Source: Cyclonatronum proteinivorum (GTDB lineage Bacteria > Bacteroidota > Rhodothermia > Balneolales > Cyclonatronaceae). Taken from it: DNA of 64,000 nucleotides. Positions 52,101 to 62,421 of this stretch are shown piece by piece; within the stretch, counting starts at the first letter, position 1; each line of letters opens with the position of its first letter. The notes under the pieces are model-generated. The model made no database searches. It saw only the letters and a program-made list of their open reading frames with translations, and was not told the origin of the DNA. The stretch lies in NCBI RefSeq assembly GCF_003353065.1, contig NZ_CP027806.1, positions 2,376,501 to 2,440,500 on the forward strand, written 5' to 3'. Position numbers and translations under genes: made by a program.

Positions 52101-55100
52101 GTAATTTTGACTCAAACTAAGGGTCCCTTGCAGGATTTCGTAAATACCAACCGATTCGCCCGGTTCGCGGGTAAGGCTTCCTGAAAAACTGTCCCCTTCA
52201 ATGAGTGCAGGAACAACTGTAAAGGTGAGCGGCGGGTCGTCAAGGCCAAGCTGTTTGAAGGCATCTTCAGCAGTAACACTAACGAGAAGCGGGGTAATGG
52301 ATAAACTGCCGGGCTCAAAAGTCAGCACATAATTGGCACTGCTGAGCCCGCTTGCCTGTACGATGTAGCTACCGCTGTCTTCCCCCGGTTCTCTGCTGAA
52401 TATTGCTGTGCCTTCCAGCACGGACGCATCTTCCCCAAACTGAAAGCCTTCAAAAAGAAGGCTGAAATCAGGATCAGGGTCGCCATATATTTTTTCCGCA
52501 TCAGCCACGTTAACGGTGAGCGGAGACGGCAGTATCGTAAACACTGCCTCTGTAAACGAAATGTTGTAATTTGGGGAAAGAGACAGGCTCCCCTGTGTTA
52601 TCGAATACGTGCCGGTGTTTTCACCCGCCTCACGTACAAGCGAACCGTTAAATGTATCCGTACCAATAAGATCGGGCGAGAAGGTAAATGAAAGTTCCGG
52701 ATCAGCATCTCCATACCCTTTTGAGGCAGGCAGGGCTTCGACTGATATGGTCAGCGGATTGATTTCAAGCGTGCCCGGCAGAAAGGTTATATCGTAGCGC
52801 GGGGCTGATAATCCGGAGGCGGTAACAGCATAAGTACCGGCATCTTCACCTGCTTCTCGCGTAAAACTCAGGGTCCCGTCGAGGTCGGCCGGACCGTCGC
52901 CCTGCATGAAGCCCTCGAAGGTCACCTCAAATTCAGGATCGGACTCACCAAAGATTTTTGAGGTGTCAGAAACCTGCACCGTGAGCTGTGCCGGAATAAT
53001 TTCAAGAAAGGAGCCGGTAAAGGTTGTTTCGTAATTTTCATTAAGCGACAGGTTGCCCTGCGTAATGGCGTAGATCCCAATATCTTCACCGGCCTCCCGG
53101 CTGAGGCTTCCACTAAAGGAATCATCCCCTACCAAATCCGGGGTAAAGCTGAAGGTAAGCCGCGGATCCTCATCGCCGAGCTGTTTCACTTGCGGGTCAG
53201 CGGTAATCTGAATCAGGCGCGGAAGGGTTTGAAAGGACGTACTCACGACCGAACTGAGGCTGAGACTACTAAAATTAAGGGCGTTAGTACCGGTTTGAGA
53301 GACCCGCAGGTTATCAAATTCGGCAACTCCTTCAGCTACCTGCACGCTAAGGTCACCAATCAACATGGGGGCTTGCTGCAGATTGTTAAGTGGTAGTAAC
53401 ATTTGCTGATCAGACTCAGACAAAGCTACTGTTACCTCAGCGTCGGCATTTGTTACGCGGTTTCCAAAAATATCTGTTACTTCAACCCTTACGGCCGGCT
53501 CCAGCGGTTCTCCAAAAACCGCATCTGTGGGTTCTGTTACCATTTGGAGACGGTCAGGCGTACCGAACGGCAAAATTTCAGCGGCTAATGGTACCATAAA
53601 GGGGCTCGGCATATTATGCCCGTCATGATTGATTTCCAGGGTGCTGTTCAGCGGACCTGCTGATTCCGCCTCCAGACCAATGGTTACCTCAAACCGCTCT
53701 CCCTCCGCGAGGGAAAAGCTTAATGGCTGACTATCCGGATAAAAAAAAGGCGGCGGCGGTTCCGGCAGGGAGCCGCTAAGTAAAGCCGCGTCTTCGTTGA
53801 TGAGTTCGAAGTCCTGAAACACCGTATCACCGCGCACGACTTCACCGAAGGAAACCGCGGGCGGATCTGCGGCTATTGCAGCAGCCTGAACCGTTGCCTG
53901 TAAGGAAAAATTTTGCAGGGGATTTACGGGATCGTTAGAAGAAATCCTGACGAATCTGTTGAGCACCTCTGTTTGGGATAAAGCTGTCGAAAAGGCGAGG
54001 GTGAGGGCTCCGGAATCACCAGGGCCAAGAGAAAAACTGCGTGCAACAGGGTCAAAGGTTCCGGGCGGGCCGGTCCAGCTTTCCGGCATAAGGCTGATTT
54101 CCGCGGGCACGGCTACAAGCGTGGCATTCAGTACAGCAACCTGTTCTGCGGTATTGGCAAGCTGTAGTTCGAGTAAGGCTGTATCTCCGGAGCGAACGAC
54201 GAACTGCAGCGGACTTAACACAGCCTGCATGCCCGGTGATTCTGCCTCACCGGATAGCTCAATAACAGCCGGTGAACTTTCATTCTCTGCATTATGCGTC
54301 AAAATAAGTTCACCCGTATAATGGCCGGCTGCATTGGGCAAAAAACGTATGGGAATCAGAGCGGATTCTGATTCAAACAAGGTGATGGCATTTTGATCGG
54401 GATTTAACAACCGGAAACCAGTACCGGCAACCTCTGCCGAAACCTGCATTTTCCCTTCCCCCGTATTAACTATTTCCAGCTCCTTAACCGTTGTAGATGT
54501 GGTAGGCCTGATCCCAAAATCAAGATTATCCGGAAGATCATTCAGCAGCGGTACCCCTACTTCAAACGTTTTGTTTTCGAAGTTGAGGTTATTGTAAACA
54601 GTTGTACCGCCGGGTTCAGCAAGTGCAATGGCAGGCATAACCGGCTGATTTGAGGTGTTAAACAGTTCAAACTCAAAATCCGTCTCACCAGTCGCTGTTA
54701 CGATAAAATCCATCCGAAAAACGTTTCCGGGACCAATACCTATACTCTGTGATCCGGACCTTGCAATATCCACAAACTTGATGGTCTCATTGCCCTCCTG
54801 TCTTGTAATTACAAATGGGCCAAGAATACTTCCGTTCCAGATAAATTCACTGCTGACGTTGGCGCGTATGCCAAGAAACTGAAGGCGCTCCTGATTAAAG
54901 CGAATTCCCACTGAAGTGCCTGATATGTTTGGAATCGAAGACCCGTTAACGTCATCAATCGTCACATATACGGAAGCACTGTCTCCTACGGCAAGTTCTT
55001 CAGCAGGCAGCTGCAGTCTGTAAACAAGATTATCAGCTCCCTGTTGTGCTGCTACATTACTGAATGCACAAAGCGTTACCACTGCAGAAAACAGCAGCAA

Positions 55101-55145
55101 AGACAGCAATCTGCGAATCAGTGTAAAGCAATACAAAAAAATCAT
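49152..55145 (-). CDS. Giant secreted protein with eleven MBG domains (frame ends at a -1 shift)
   Basis: A 1997-residue exported protein. The signal peptide is MIFLYCFTLIRRLLSLLLF to about Ala34 (VAAQQG). A cohesin-like domain (~38-170) is followed by ASH/choice-of-anchor-type repeats (~190-620), then an array of eleven MBG (PF18676-like) repeats (~640-1495) that alternate two types, then a Big_5-like Ig domain (~1500-1600), a cadherin/He_PIG-like domain (GLSLNSETGRLSGTPQMPGSY), and Ig-like repeats. The frame stops in QSQYQKL after a T7 run; the next frame continues the homology (SETGLFFENP). The natural product is therefore likely ~2800 residues, with a T9SS C-terminus. Confidence 0.88.
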   Translation of the reverse strand: MIFLYCFTLIRRLLSLLLFSAVVTLCAFSNVAAQQGADNLVYRLQLPAEELAVGDSASVYVTIDDVNGSSIPNISGTSVGIRFNQERLQFLGIRANVSSEFIWNGSILGPFVITRQEGNETIKFVDIARSGSQSIGIGPGNVFRMDFIVTATGETDFEFELFNTSNQPVMPAIALAEPGGTTVYNNLNFENKTFEVGVPLLNDLPDNLDFGIRPTTSTTVKELEIVNTGEGKMQVSAEVAGTGFRLLNPDQNAITLFESESALIPIRFLPNAAGHYTGELILTHNAENESSPAVIELSGEAESPGMQAVLSPLQFVVRSGDTALLELQLANTAEQVAVLNATLVAVPAEISLMPESWTGPPGTFDPVARSFSLGPGDSGALTLAFSTALSQTEVLNRFVRISSNDPVNPLQNFSLQATVQAAAIAADPPAVSFGEVVRGDTVFQDFELINEDAALLSGSLPEPPPPFFYPDSQPLSFSLAEGERFEVTIGLEAESAGPLNSTLEINHDGHNMPSPFMVPLAAEILPFGTPDRLQMVTEPTDAVFGEPLEPAVRVEVTDIFGNRVTNADAEVTVALSESDQQMLLPLNNLQQAPMLIGDLSVQVAEGVAEFDNLRVSQTGTNALNFSSLSLSSVVSTSFQTLPRLIQITADPQVKQLGDEDPRLTFSFTPDLVGDDSFSGSLSREAGEDIGIYAITQGNLSLNENYETTFTGSFLEIIPAQLTVQVSDTSKIFGESDPEFEVTFEGFMQGDGPADLDGTLSFTREAGEDAGTYAVTASGLSAPRYDITFLPGTLEINPLTISVEALPASKGYGDADPELSFTFSPDLIGTDTFNGSLVREAGENTGTYSITQGSLSLSPNYNISFTEAVFTILPSPLTVNVADAEKIYGDPDPDFSLLFEGFQFGEDASVLEGTAIFSREPGEDSGSYIVQASGLSSANYVLTFEPGSLSITPLLVSVTAEDAFKQLGLDDPPLTFTVVPALIEGDSFSGSLTREPGESVGIYEILQGTLSLSQNYEISFTPGIFEILPGGLVIRTLSSTKIFGQPDPLFSVSYIGFVGDDDENVLEGELSFTRESGEDAGLYAVMPSGLSSPEYEITFLSGNLEILPLDITIVPDALSKTYGSEDPPLTYSFSPELAEGDSFSGSLNRDQGELPGSYEIQQGSLTLSPNYDITLESRFFEILPAALSITANDAQKTYGDADSAFSVRFEGFVFEDDADILEGEPVFSREPGENAGTYMLQPGGYSSDLYDLSFLPGTLTINRKALTLTAHSSAKVYGDEDPEFTFTATPGLIEGDAFSGRLLREPGELTGSYVIVQGTLTPGPNYQIDYIPADLLIEPRPLIVQALDAEKAYGDADPEFEAAISGFAPEEGPENLSGTLAFSREPGEDTGSYLVTPGGLSSGQYDISFLDGSLFIQPRFVSVAGDSLSKKEGEEDPPLTFSFNPELIPGDSFSGTLTREPGELPGNYSILQGSLSLSDKYEISYLPGNLEIEALLPVPLPLDPVPANAAEAVTFDTEISVTFSLPVFENDFSGIMLLTADGDEVPLTGITLENNRISLQHEGLENFTTYEVFIPADAVRNADQLGNEAYSWGFQTKDAEPPVLFVIAPEDAEIEEDPDTGALLLNLNVQQGQLFAAHLGANKPVNWSLANGEADAHFSISDEGELMFLQAAEPGNYELTVISADLSGNQTLLQVQVQVVQQLFILSSENLPDWVEKQPGFQFLLEGEGGTQPYTWTLDPQETPLSEGLSLNSETGRLSGTPQMPGSYSIPLRLTDAAGLFVSKTFSLQVEAAELSLSFLAQPPDTFRAGESMGPITVLVKNQRGVAADWFDGLIQLELLSEGVPQDLLIGAREALPVNGLAFFSGLTIEQAGTGYQLRATADSTNGIALSQGVSSFFQVQPGEPYSIVVEIADEQPAGSLPFRVQFPADGAGGTHGRPLNQNGGTDGNRVPLLLQLLDQYGNPAFFAESDLTVTLISDSETGLFLKTQPSQSQYQKL
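49192..49198 (-). other. T7 slippery run at the frameshift between the two giant frames
   Basis: The coding strand reads C-TTTTTTT-G. In the upstream frame this is CTT TTT TTG and the frame then ends in a TGA 45 bases later. A -1 slip gives CTT TTT TTT GAA AAC and continues without a stop into the downstream frame. U-UUU-UUG fits the X-XXY-YYZ slippery heptamer; a missing T would have the same effect. Confidence 0.75.
50660..53225 (-). repeat. Array of eleven alternating MBG-type protein repeats
   Basis: About 233 bases (~78 residues) per unit. Type A units read KxLGDEDPRLTFSF...GDSFSGSL.RE.GE..G.Y.I.QGSLSL..NY; type B units read KIFGESDPEFEVTFEGF...LEGTLSFSREPGEDAGTYxVxxSGLSS.xYDITF. They alternate A-B from the first to the last unit (six A, five B). 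Divergence between units is too high for simple recent tandem duplication. Confidence 0.85.
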
Positions 55146-55256
55146 TAAGCATCAGAACTTATTTTCAGCAATCAGACCTAATTGACGTATAATAAGGCGA
55201 AAAAAATAGGCTTTTAAGCAGCTGCAAGTAGCCTGTTTACTGCACCCTCAAGCATT

Positions 55257-55288
55257 ACGTCAAAATGCCTTATTCTGAGATTTGACGT
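55257..55288. promoter_or_regulatory. Inverted repeat upstream of the MBG gene
   Basis: ACGTCAAA (55257-55264) and TTTGACGT (55281-55288) form an 8-bp perfect inverted repeat with a 16-base spacer, extendable by a T-G and a T-A pair. It lies 112-143 bases before the giant MBG gene's ATG (minus strand) and could be an operator. Confidence 0.4.
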
Positions 55289-55417
55289 GACAGTAAGAAA
55301 ATATTCTGATGAATAATACTGATTCGATAAATTGGACCAAATTTTTGAGAAGCTGAAGACTGAGATTTTCCGAATTTTTTACTGTTATCCAAGCTTAACC
55401 GAAAGCCTTAAAACTAA

Positions 55418-56965
55418 CTACATTGCTAAATTATTTTCAAAAGGAATGGTCGTTTGTGAGTTACCGTCCATAGCAGGAGCGGTTCTTACGGCACGAAATC
55501 CGTATCGGCTTGATCGGGTATCAACGGTAACACTGGCCCACTCCCTGTCGGCTGTATGCATAAACGCAATGGCGTTGAACCAATTTCCGCCCCGATAGCC
55601 GGATCCTTCCGCACCGCTTACACCATTTCCGGTTGAATATCCCGGCCAGGTTGAAACAGTCGCATTACCTGCATCGTTTAGGTTACCGTTGCCATGCTTC
55701 CCTGTAAATTTGCGCCCCGCTTCATTACCAATTGTGACTGTTCGTTCAGCGAGGTTTCCGGATAGATCCAGGATTCCGTAGAAAGAAGCTCCTGCCCCGA
55801 CGCGATCGGTATTTTCCTTAGCAAACATCCCTACGCGTACCGGTCCTGAAACACTGCTATTTTGTCCAAATACAGCGTTAGCATTGTTGTTTGAAGCGAT
55901 TTCTCCAGCCAAACCCTCGTGCTGTAATCCACCAGCCGCTACAGCTTCACTGTTTCCCCAGGCAAATTCATTATGAACAGGCTCAAGCGGCCCACGGGAA
56001 GCTTTCTCATATTCAAGCTCTGACATAGGACGCAAGCCAGCCCAATGTGCAAAAGCTGCACCATCCATCCAATTCATTTGATTATTTGCCAGATAAGGAT
56101 AAGTTGTCGTAAAAACACCATCGGAACTGCTTATCCCGTATCGGTTAGCTGTGTTTTGTGTCTGACTGAATCTGTTAGCTGCTTGATTAATAGTCAATGT
56201 ATTCAAAAAGTCCACATACTGCTGCTGGGTTACCATATACTTCATCACGTAAAATGCATTATATCCATTTGGCCACAAAGACGATTCCGGTTTAACCTGC
56301 CCATGGGGATATCCACCCCTGAAAGGTGAATCAGCTGCAGTAATTCTTGCATCAGGTGTATTAATTTCTGTGATTGTAAAAGCCCTGCGTTCATTTCCAC
56401 CCTCTACTGCTCCGGCTTTAAACGGGCCTTGAGAAACATAAACCATTTCGATGGCGAAAATCCTCAAATCAACCCATTGATGATTGCCTACGTTATCAAT
56501 ACCATAGTTCCACTTCAGAGAGGACCCTTCAAGATTAAAAGTCCCGCTGCCTGTTTCCGATCGGTACAAGAAAACACCAAGGGCCGGGTTATCCGCCTCG
56601 TGGAAATTCTGATCCGGATGTAGCAAGCCCGCTTCGATAACGGCTGGCGTACCGGTTCCGGCAGAATGACCACCAATATCTAAAGAAGCATGCCGCCAAT
56701 CCGACGTACCTTCAATTCGGTACTTCATAAAAATCCAGGCTGCATCATAGTTAAATGGAGAGTTATCCAAATCCCGCCATGAGTTCTGCCAGCTTATGTC
56801 AAACTGTATAAGCTTATACTGTGCTTCCAGGTTTTTTTCAGCAATAGCAGTATTGGAAATCTCAATATCATTGGCGTATGCATGCTTTAAACCGCAAAAT
56901 AACAGGATTAATATGCCCAATACGAAATGTATTGTACAGTTTTTAAACAAGGATTGATCATTCAT
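55418..56965 (-). CDS. SUMF1/formylglycine-generating-enzyme-like secreted protein
   Basis: A 515-residue exported protein. The N-terminal region ...IHFVLGILILLFCGLKHAYAND is a signal peptide. Residues ~40-200 are an unknown beta-rich domain (SWQNSWRDLDNSPFNYDAAWIF). Residues ~215-500 show the SUMF1 fold: YVMKYMVTQQQYVDFLN, GLRPMSELEYEKASRG, DLSGNLAERTVTIG, and YRGGNWF...YGFRAVRTA. The catalytic cysteines of true FGE are absent (GFRAVR, no Cys in the mature chain), so it is probably a structural or binding SUMF1 domain. It sits between two giant secreted-protein genes. Confidence 0.87.
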   Translation of the reverse strand: MNDQSLFKNCTIHFVLGILILLFCGLKHAYANDIEISNTAIAEKNLEAQYKLIQFDISWQNSWRDLDNSPFNYDAAWIFMKYRIEGTSDWRHASLDIGGHSAGTGTPAVIEAGLLHPDQNFHEADNPALGVFLYRSETGSGTFNLEGSSLKWNYGIDNVGNHQWVDLRIFAIEMVYVSQGPFKAGAVEGGNERRAFTITEINTPDARITAADSPFRGGYPHGQVKPESSLWPNGYNAFYVMKYMVTQQQYVDFLNTLTINQAANRFSQTQNTANRYGISSSDGVFTTTYPYLANNQMNWMDGAAFAHWAGLRPMSELEYEKASRGPLEPVHNEFAWGNSEAVAAGGLQHEGLAGEIASNNNANAVFGQNSSVSGPVRVGMFAKENTDRVGAGASFYGILDLSGNLAERTVTIGNEAGRKFTGKHGNGNLNDAGNATVSTWPGYSTGNGVSGAEGSGYRGGNWFNAIAFMHTADREWASVTVDTRSSRYGFRAVRTAPAMDGNSQTTIPFENNLAM

Positions 56966-56989
56966 TATTTTATTCTTTAATGAGCCGGG

Positions 56990-59900
56990 CTACTTCACCA
57001 GCATCATGCTTTGGGCTTGGGTGAAGCTGCCGGCCTGCAAGCGGTACAGGTAGAGTCCGCTTGACAAGCGAGTTGCATCGAAACTTGCCGTGTGCCAGCC
57101 TGCCTGCTGCTGACCGCTCACGAGTACTGCGACCCGCTGACCGAGCATGTTGAACACCTCAAGGCGTACATCCGCCGCTTCCGGCAGGGCATAGCGGATG
57201 GTCGTTGTCGGGTTGAAGGGATTCGGATAGTTCTGCTGCAGGGCGAAGGCTGTCGGCAGCTCACTGCCCGGCTCCGGATCAATATTGACCGGCTCGCCAC
57301 CCACCGGTTGCCCCTGCGAGTCGCGCAGCTGTGCCTCATCGAGCAGCAGGGTGCCCGGCGTGTCGCCATCAAAGATCACGTAGCCAATCAGGCCCGGCTC
57401 GCCGACGGCGTCATATTCTCCGCCAACAACCGCGCTGTCCCACTGCAGCGCACCCGATTCGCTGCGCGCAGCGCTGAAGGTCATGGGCGTAGCGAGGCTT
57501 CCCGCGGTTTCCGTTCCGGCGAAAGCCATGCCGCTGTAGCTGAAGCGCAGTCCGAGGGACCGCACGTCCAGCACTTCCCCGCTCAGGCTAATCGGATAGC
57601 GGATTTGTCCGCCCGCCAGCACGGGCGCCCCGACTTCCACTTCTACCGGCCCCTGCTGAATACTGCGCGGCAGATCATTGGTGGATGACAAAAAGTAACT
57701 GATGGCGAAGATGTTGAGGTCTTCGAAATCAATCTTGCCGTCGGCCTGTGGCAGCAGACCGTATTCGGTATTGCCTTCAAACCCAATGTCAAAGCGCAGG
57801 CCGTAATTTTCGGTATTGTGCTCTTCAGCTGTACTGAAGAAGGCATCTCCGAAGGCAACCAAATCCGCAAAGCCAATTTCCCCGCGGGGCTCGGCGAAAT
57901 CACCCAGCTGAAAATTAACCTGCCCGGCTTTTTCCTGCGTTTCGATGGTGACTGTGGAAATGACGCCGTTGTTTTCCACCTGCCGGCGCATGTCCATGTT
58001 TTCAATCGTAATGGCTGCGGTTCCGGCTTTCTTAATCCGGAAACTGATCTCGGCCAGGGATTTACCGGGGTTGTCAGCCAGGGAGACATTCCCGGTCAGG
58101 CTTGCGGTGTTAAACAGCAGGCGGGTAGTTTGGCCATCAGAAGCTACGCAGCCGGGCGGTAGCGGACTGCTCTCCTCGGGACATACCACATACTGAAATG
58201 AGCTGCCGCCGCCGCCATCCGGCGCCGTTGTAAACAGATTGCCGGGCGTTACCTCAAGCAGATCCAGTTTTTCGGCATCATAAGCTACGATAAAGGAAGC
58301 CGAGAGAATTCCCAGAAACGGGCTTTTCGGTACAATCGCGAAGGTAAGGTCGTGTTCTAAGTAGCTCCAGTCGCCGTTGCTGAACGCACCCCCAAACGGA
58401 TGTTCCCCGCGGCCTGATTCCGGGAAATAGACAGGGGCTTCCGGCTCGCCCTGCTGATTGATAAACAGGGGCGTTGTGGTAACGGCCATCTGCTGCAGGC
58501 CCGGCGCCGGATCCTGCGGATTATCGCGCAGGAACGGATAGGAAGTACGATATTCGCCATTCTCAAATATATCAATGGTTTGCCAGACCGTATCGAAGTC
58601 AAAGCCGCTCATAAAATTGCCGGCATTGTTACCCAGCATCTGATCTGTGTTCAGGCCCGTGCCAAGGTTATCGCCACAGGGAAAATTCGTGTTTCCAACT
58701 ATGGCAGCGTCCCAAAATGAATTGGTGACACTCCCCCCGTTATTTTCACCAATGAGTCCGTTACATGGGCTCCCTACCCCAAGGTCTACAGCAGCATACG
58801 TTGTATTCAGCGTTGCTCCTTGTTGCAGATACCCGGCTATACCGCCTGGGTTTGGCAGTTCTGAAACCGTGTTAGGTGCAACGCTTCCAATTGCATAGCT
58901 TTTAGTTACGTCACCACTGTGGAACCCTATCAGGCCGCCAGCGTGAGTATCACTTTCAACATTAGCTACTGCAAAAGACTCATAAACAGAACTTGTGCTA
59001 TTAAGATAACCCAACAAACCTCCTGCAGCCCACCACACGCCTTTCACTTGTGCTACAGCCGATACATGCTTTAGGCTGCTGTTTTCTTTTGCAGCACCAA
59101 CAAGACCGCCAATATTAATGGATTGTGAACCAGCGGTGACACTCCCGCTAACATGCACATTCTCAACCTCTGTGTTACGTATTGTACCAGCAAGCATTCC
59201 TGCATTTGCTTCATTAGCCTCACCAGAAGTTGTTACAGAAATTTCCGTAAGTCTAAGTTTTTTTAGCGTAGCCTGTAAGGTTTCACCGAACATTCCAACC
59301 GAGCCAACACGATTACTGATCTGCAAGCCCCGAATGTGCTTCCCATCCCCTTGGAGCGTACCGGTAAACGGATTGTTTTCGCTGCCTATGGGTTCGAACC
59401 CTTTGCCGTCGTTGGCCTGCGGGCCGGCAAATCGATTGTATCCTTCCGCATCCTCGTCGGGATCAAGGTGATTTACAAGCCGGTAGTGTGCACTCAGGTC
59501 GTGGCGGATGTTGTGCAGGTTCTGCCAGTTTGCGATTAAATACGGCGAAGCTTCGGTGCCTTCTCCCTGAATATTCGCGCCGGGGGTCCAGATGATGTTT
59601 TCTGAAAGTTCATCAATACCGGAAAGGGTGATGAACTGTCCGTTTTCGCTGATCATGCCGCCCCGAGGCTGATAGGGTCCGCTAATCGCCTCCCCTGAGA
59701 ATAACTGAAGCAGGTTTGGGTTTCTATCCCCAAGCAGGGCCGCCGGTACTTCAAAAGACAGACTTGCGTCAAGCCCGCTGCTGTTGGCCGCGCTGACCGT
59801 AAACTGCCTGTTTAAAGAGGTGCCATAACCACCCAGTGTTTGGGCGGTATGCGTGCGGGTGATGGTTGTGAGGCCCGGGGATTGGTTTGAGGTAATGGCA

Positions 59901-62218
59901 AGGCCGATACCTGCCGGATTTACGGCATCGGGACTGTTCAACTCACGCGTGACCATAAGACTGCCGGTTTCTCCGGTGAAAAACCCGTTACTTTCATCCA
60001 GGGTGATATCCCCTGCGAGCGTAAAGGTACGCCCGTTTAGCTCTACGGCTTCACGCGGGAAAAGGGAGCCAGCGGTGTGGAAGGTAACAGGATGTGATCC
60101 CGGAAAAGAATATACCCGGATATCCCCGTCATAGCCTTCCCCGCCAAGGGTAATCGCGCTGAACGACGCCCCGAATTTTGATTCAAACAGGTATTCCGGA
60201 AGACTGAAATCAGATTCACCGTCTGTTCCGTCGCCTATCACAAAATCGACATTTGCCGGACGCGGATTTATGGAAAGTGCGCCCCCATCGGAAACCAGCT
60301 TAGCTTCTTCGACATTAGAATCCATGTTTAGTACTCTTGTTATCAGCTCAATATTTCCCCCGTTGGCATCTACAAGACCGTTAATGTTCACCCCAACATT
60401 ATCTGTATTAAGGTTAGAGGAGAACAGTACATTGAGGGCTTCACCATTGGCCGTAATAGCGCTACCGGGAAGCAGACTTATCTTACGCCCGGCTTTAAGG
60501 GTGAGACTGCCCGCCTGTTCTAAACTGACCTGTATTTCAGCGTGAAGCTTTAGATTGAGCCCGGCATGTATGGTGTGGAGATCTCCATTTTGGATGGCCT
60601 CAATAATGACGTCCACATTTATCGAAGGATCGTTATTAAGAGGCATGAGGACGCCGTTTTCGAGTATCCAATCCGTATCCGGAGAAGTCTGTCCTGATGT
60701 AATGGTCAGGGATCCGTTTGGCGGAGCGGGCAGGGCGTCGCCCTGAAGTTCAATATCGAAAGGCACCTGCATGTCTGCGCCCCGGAGTCTGAGATGGCCG
60801 TTACGCTCACCCGCAGCAGCGGGCGTAAATACAACGGTGAGTTCGGTACCATCGGTAACCGTCGTTTCTGTTGAGCCATCTGCAAATGTATAGTCCCCGC
60901 TTCCGTGAAGGCTTGCTGTTAAGGGTTCATTCAGGCCAACTGCGGTAAACGAGACGGATTGCGAGGCCTCAAAGCCCACGTTTACAGGCTCAAAAACGAG
61001 CGCTCTTTCCGAAGGGGTCACTTTGCGAAAGGCAATGTTATCGTACAGAGGTGTCGGCCCATCTATCTCCGATCTGAACATCATGGCGTTCCAGTTTGCA
61101 GGATTAGCCTGACCTGTGCCGTTATCAAAACCTGCATTAATGTGCTGTAGGCCTGATATGGGAAACCATTCGCTGATTTCGGAAGGGCTGTTTAAATAGA
61201 CACTTACCGCACCAGCACCATTATTTGCAGAGCGGTCAATCAGAATCTGATACCGGATTAACTTATTATCTATCTCATCTATCCCTATAATCGAACCGTT
61301 AGCTACAATTTCATCGTTAAGCCTTAACTTTATGATTGGATCCGTACAATTATTTATTGTAAGTCCTAATCCAATCTCAAAGTTTATATTGAGATGCCCG
61401 TCTCCATCGGTATCATACCCGAGGTGAAAGCCGCCGCCAGAGCAAGCGTGCTGCATTTCAAATGCAATAATATAGAGCCCCTCATCGTCCGCTATCGGCA
61501 TGGTGCTAAAGTTATTATTATTCACTATGGCTGCACGCGAACCACTTCTATGTGTTTCTCCGTGCGGTAAGCGCAATGCCCGTGAACCGTCGTGTCCGGG
61601 AACCACAAAATTTTGGCCACTTGTATTTTCACCCGGCGTGCGGAATTCGTGCATCTGACCGGGTCCACTGCTTCCCAATGGAATCGTACGCCAGCCGTCT
61701 ATCCCTTCAACAGAACCGGCTGGCAGGTAATTAAAGGTGTAAACAAGAGAAGGAACAAACAAAAAGCCTTCTTTTTCAGCCATACCGCCTGTTGTTGTAA
61801 CCACAAGATTCCCGGAGGAGCCATAGGCAACGACAGCCTGTATTTCGGTGTCGTCAATTACCGTAAATTCAAACGCTTCCCCCCCTCCAAAGCTAACGCT
61901 CTCAACAGCAGTAAAACCTGTGCCGGAAATACTTACCGATGTACCTTCACCTGCCTGCTCCGGGGAAAAAGCGTTAATGACCGGATTTGTTTGAAGCGCT
62001 TCGGCAGCAGTTCCGGTATTGCGTTTAAATTCGGTTTCAACTGAACGCATAGCTGAGGTCGATCCTGCTACATTGGTCAAAGGAGGGAAACCTCCGTTCA
62101 CCGTATGGGCAGCTACTAAATTTACTGTCAGCTCGGGGCTGCTGAACCCCATCAGCGCAACAAAAGCAAAGATAACCGCAAAGCGGCTGATAAAATGATA
62201 CTTTTTTTCCATTTTCAT
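56990..62218 (-). CDS. Mosaic adhesin with IPT, GLUG, cohesin- and dockerin-like modules, T9SS C-terminus
   Basis: A ~1742-residue exported protein from the ATG at 62218 ([13 protein letters not shown] signal). Order: IPT/TIG (~76-160), jelly-roll lectin-like domain (~165-420), ASH-like (~420-525), a filamentous-haemagglutinin-like stretch (~530-660), GLUG motifs (~965-1115; [25 protein letters not shown]), a cohesin-like domain (~1296-1425; [18 protein letters not shown]), a dockerin-like Ca-binding pair (~1455-1515; [17 protein letters not shown]), a further cohesin-like domain, and the sorting domain ([18 protein letters not shown] ... [21 protein letters not shown]). Likely a surface polysaccharide-binding or adhesive protein; the ligand is unknown. 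Confidence 0.9.
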   Translation of the reverse strand: MKMEKKYHFISRFAVIFAFVALMGFSSPELTVNLVAAHTVNGGFPPLTNVAGSTSAMRSVETEFKRNTGTAAEALQTNPVINAFSPEQAGEGTSVSISGTGFTAVESVSFGGGEAFEFTVIDDTEIQAVVAYGSSGNLVVTTTGGMAEKEGFLFVPSLVYTFNYLPAGSVEGIDGWRTIPLGSSGPGQMHEFRTPGENTSGQNFVVPGHDGSRALRLPHGETHRSGSRAAIVNNNNFSTMPIADDEGLYIIAFEMQHACSGGGFHLGYDTDGDGHLNINFEIGLGLTINNCTDPIIKLRLNDEIVANGSIIGIDEIDNKLIRYQILIDRSANNGAGAVSVYLNSPSEISEWFPISGLQHINAGFDNGTGQANPANWNAMMFRSEIDGPTPLYDNIAFRKVTPSERALVFEPVNVGFEASQSVSFTAVGLNEPLTASLHGSGDYTFADGSTETTVTDGTELTVVFTPAAAGERNGHLRLRGADMQVPFDIELQGDALPAPPNGSLTITSGQTSPDTDWILENGVLMPLNNDPSINVDVIIEAIQNGDLHTIHAGLNLKLHAEIQVSLEQAGSLTLKAGRKISLLPGSAITANGEALNVLFSSNLNTDNVGVNINGLVDANGGNIELITRVLNMDSNVEEAKLVSDGGALSINPRPANVDFVIGDGTDGESDFSLPEYLFESKFGASFSAITLGGEGYDGDIRVYSFPGSHPVTFHTAGSLFPREAVELNGRTFTLAGDITLDESNGFFTGETGSLMVTRELNSPDAVNPAGIGLAITSNQSPGLTTITRTHTAQTLGGYGTSLNRQFTVSAANSSGLDASLSFEVPAALLGDRNPNLLQLFSGEAISGPYQPRGGMISENGQFITLSGIDELSENIIWTPGANIQGEGTEASPYLIANWQNLHNIRHDLSAHYRLVNHLDPDEDAEGYNRFAGPQANDGKGFEPIGSENNPFTGTLQGDGKHIRGLQISNRVGSVGMFGETLQATLKKLRLTEISVTTSGEANEANAGMLAGTIRNTEVENVHVSGSVTAGSQSINIGGLVGAAKENSSLKHVSAVAQVKGVWWAAGGLLGYLNSTSSVYESFAVANVESDTHAGGLIGFHSGDVTKSYAIGSVAPNTVSELPNPGGIAGYLQQGATLNTTYAAVDLGVGSPCNGLIGENNGGSVTNSFWDAAIVGNTNFPCGDNLGTGLNTDQMLGNNAGNFMSGFDFDTVWQTIDIFENGEYRTSYPFLRDNPQDPAPGLQQMAVTTTPLFINQQGEPEAPVYFPESGRGEHPFGGAFSNGDWSYLEHDLTFAIVPKSPFLGILSASFIVAYDAEKLDLLEVTPGNLFTTAPDGGGGSSFQYVVCPEESSPLPPGCVASDGQTTRLLFNTASLTGNVSLADNPGKSLAEISFRIKKAGTAAITIENMDMRRQVENNGVISTVTIETQEKAGQVNFQLGDFAEPRGEIGFADLVAFGDAFFSTAEEHNTENYGLRFDIGFEGNTEYGLLPQADGKIDFEDLNIFAISYFLSSTNDLPRSIQQGPVEVEVGAPVLAGGQIRYPISLSGEVLDVRSLGLRFSYSGMAFAGTETAGSLATPMTFSAARSESGALQWDSAVVGGEYDAVGEPGLIGYVIFDGDTPGTLLLDEAQLRDSQGQPVGGEPVNIDPEPGSELPTAFALQQNYPNPFNPTTTIRYALPEAADVRLEVFNMLGQRVAVLVSGQQQAGWHTASFDATRLSSGLYLYRLQAGSFTQAQSMMLVK

Positions 62219-62270
62219 GTTTTTTAGTTCCAATTTGAAATCCGTCCGCACACTACCCATTTTGTGCCTT

Positions 62271-62284
62271 GTGCACGCGTGCAC
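62271..62284. promoter_or_regulatory. 14-bp perfect palindrome
   Basis: GTGCACGCGTGCAC is identical on both strands and lies 53 bases before the adhesin ATG. It is preceded by CATTTTGTGCCTT (62258-62270), a degenerate copy of the upstream direct-repeat unit. Operator is the leading guess. Confidence 0.5.
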
Positions 62285-62421
62285 GGAACTGTTTTTTGTA
62301 TGATTTCAACCTAAATCACCGCAATAGCTTAATGCCGGCTGACTTTAATGTTATCAGTCATGCAAGTCAGGTTCTTCCCGGTCAATCATATCTGCTAAAA
62401 GGTACGTGCAATACCCGCCCG

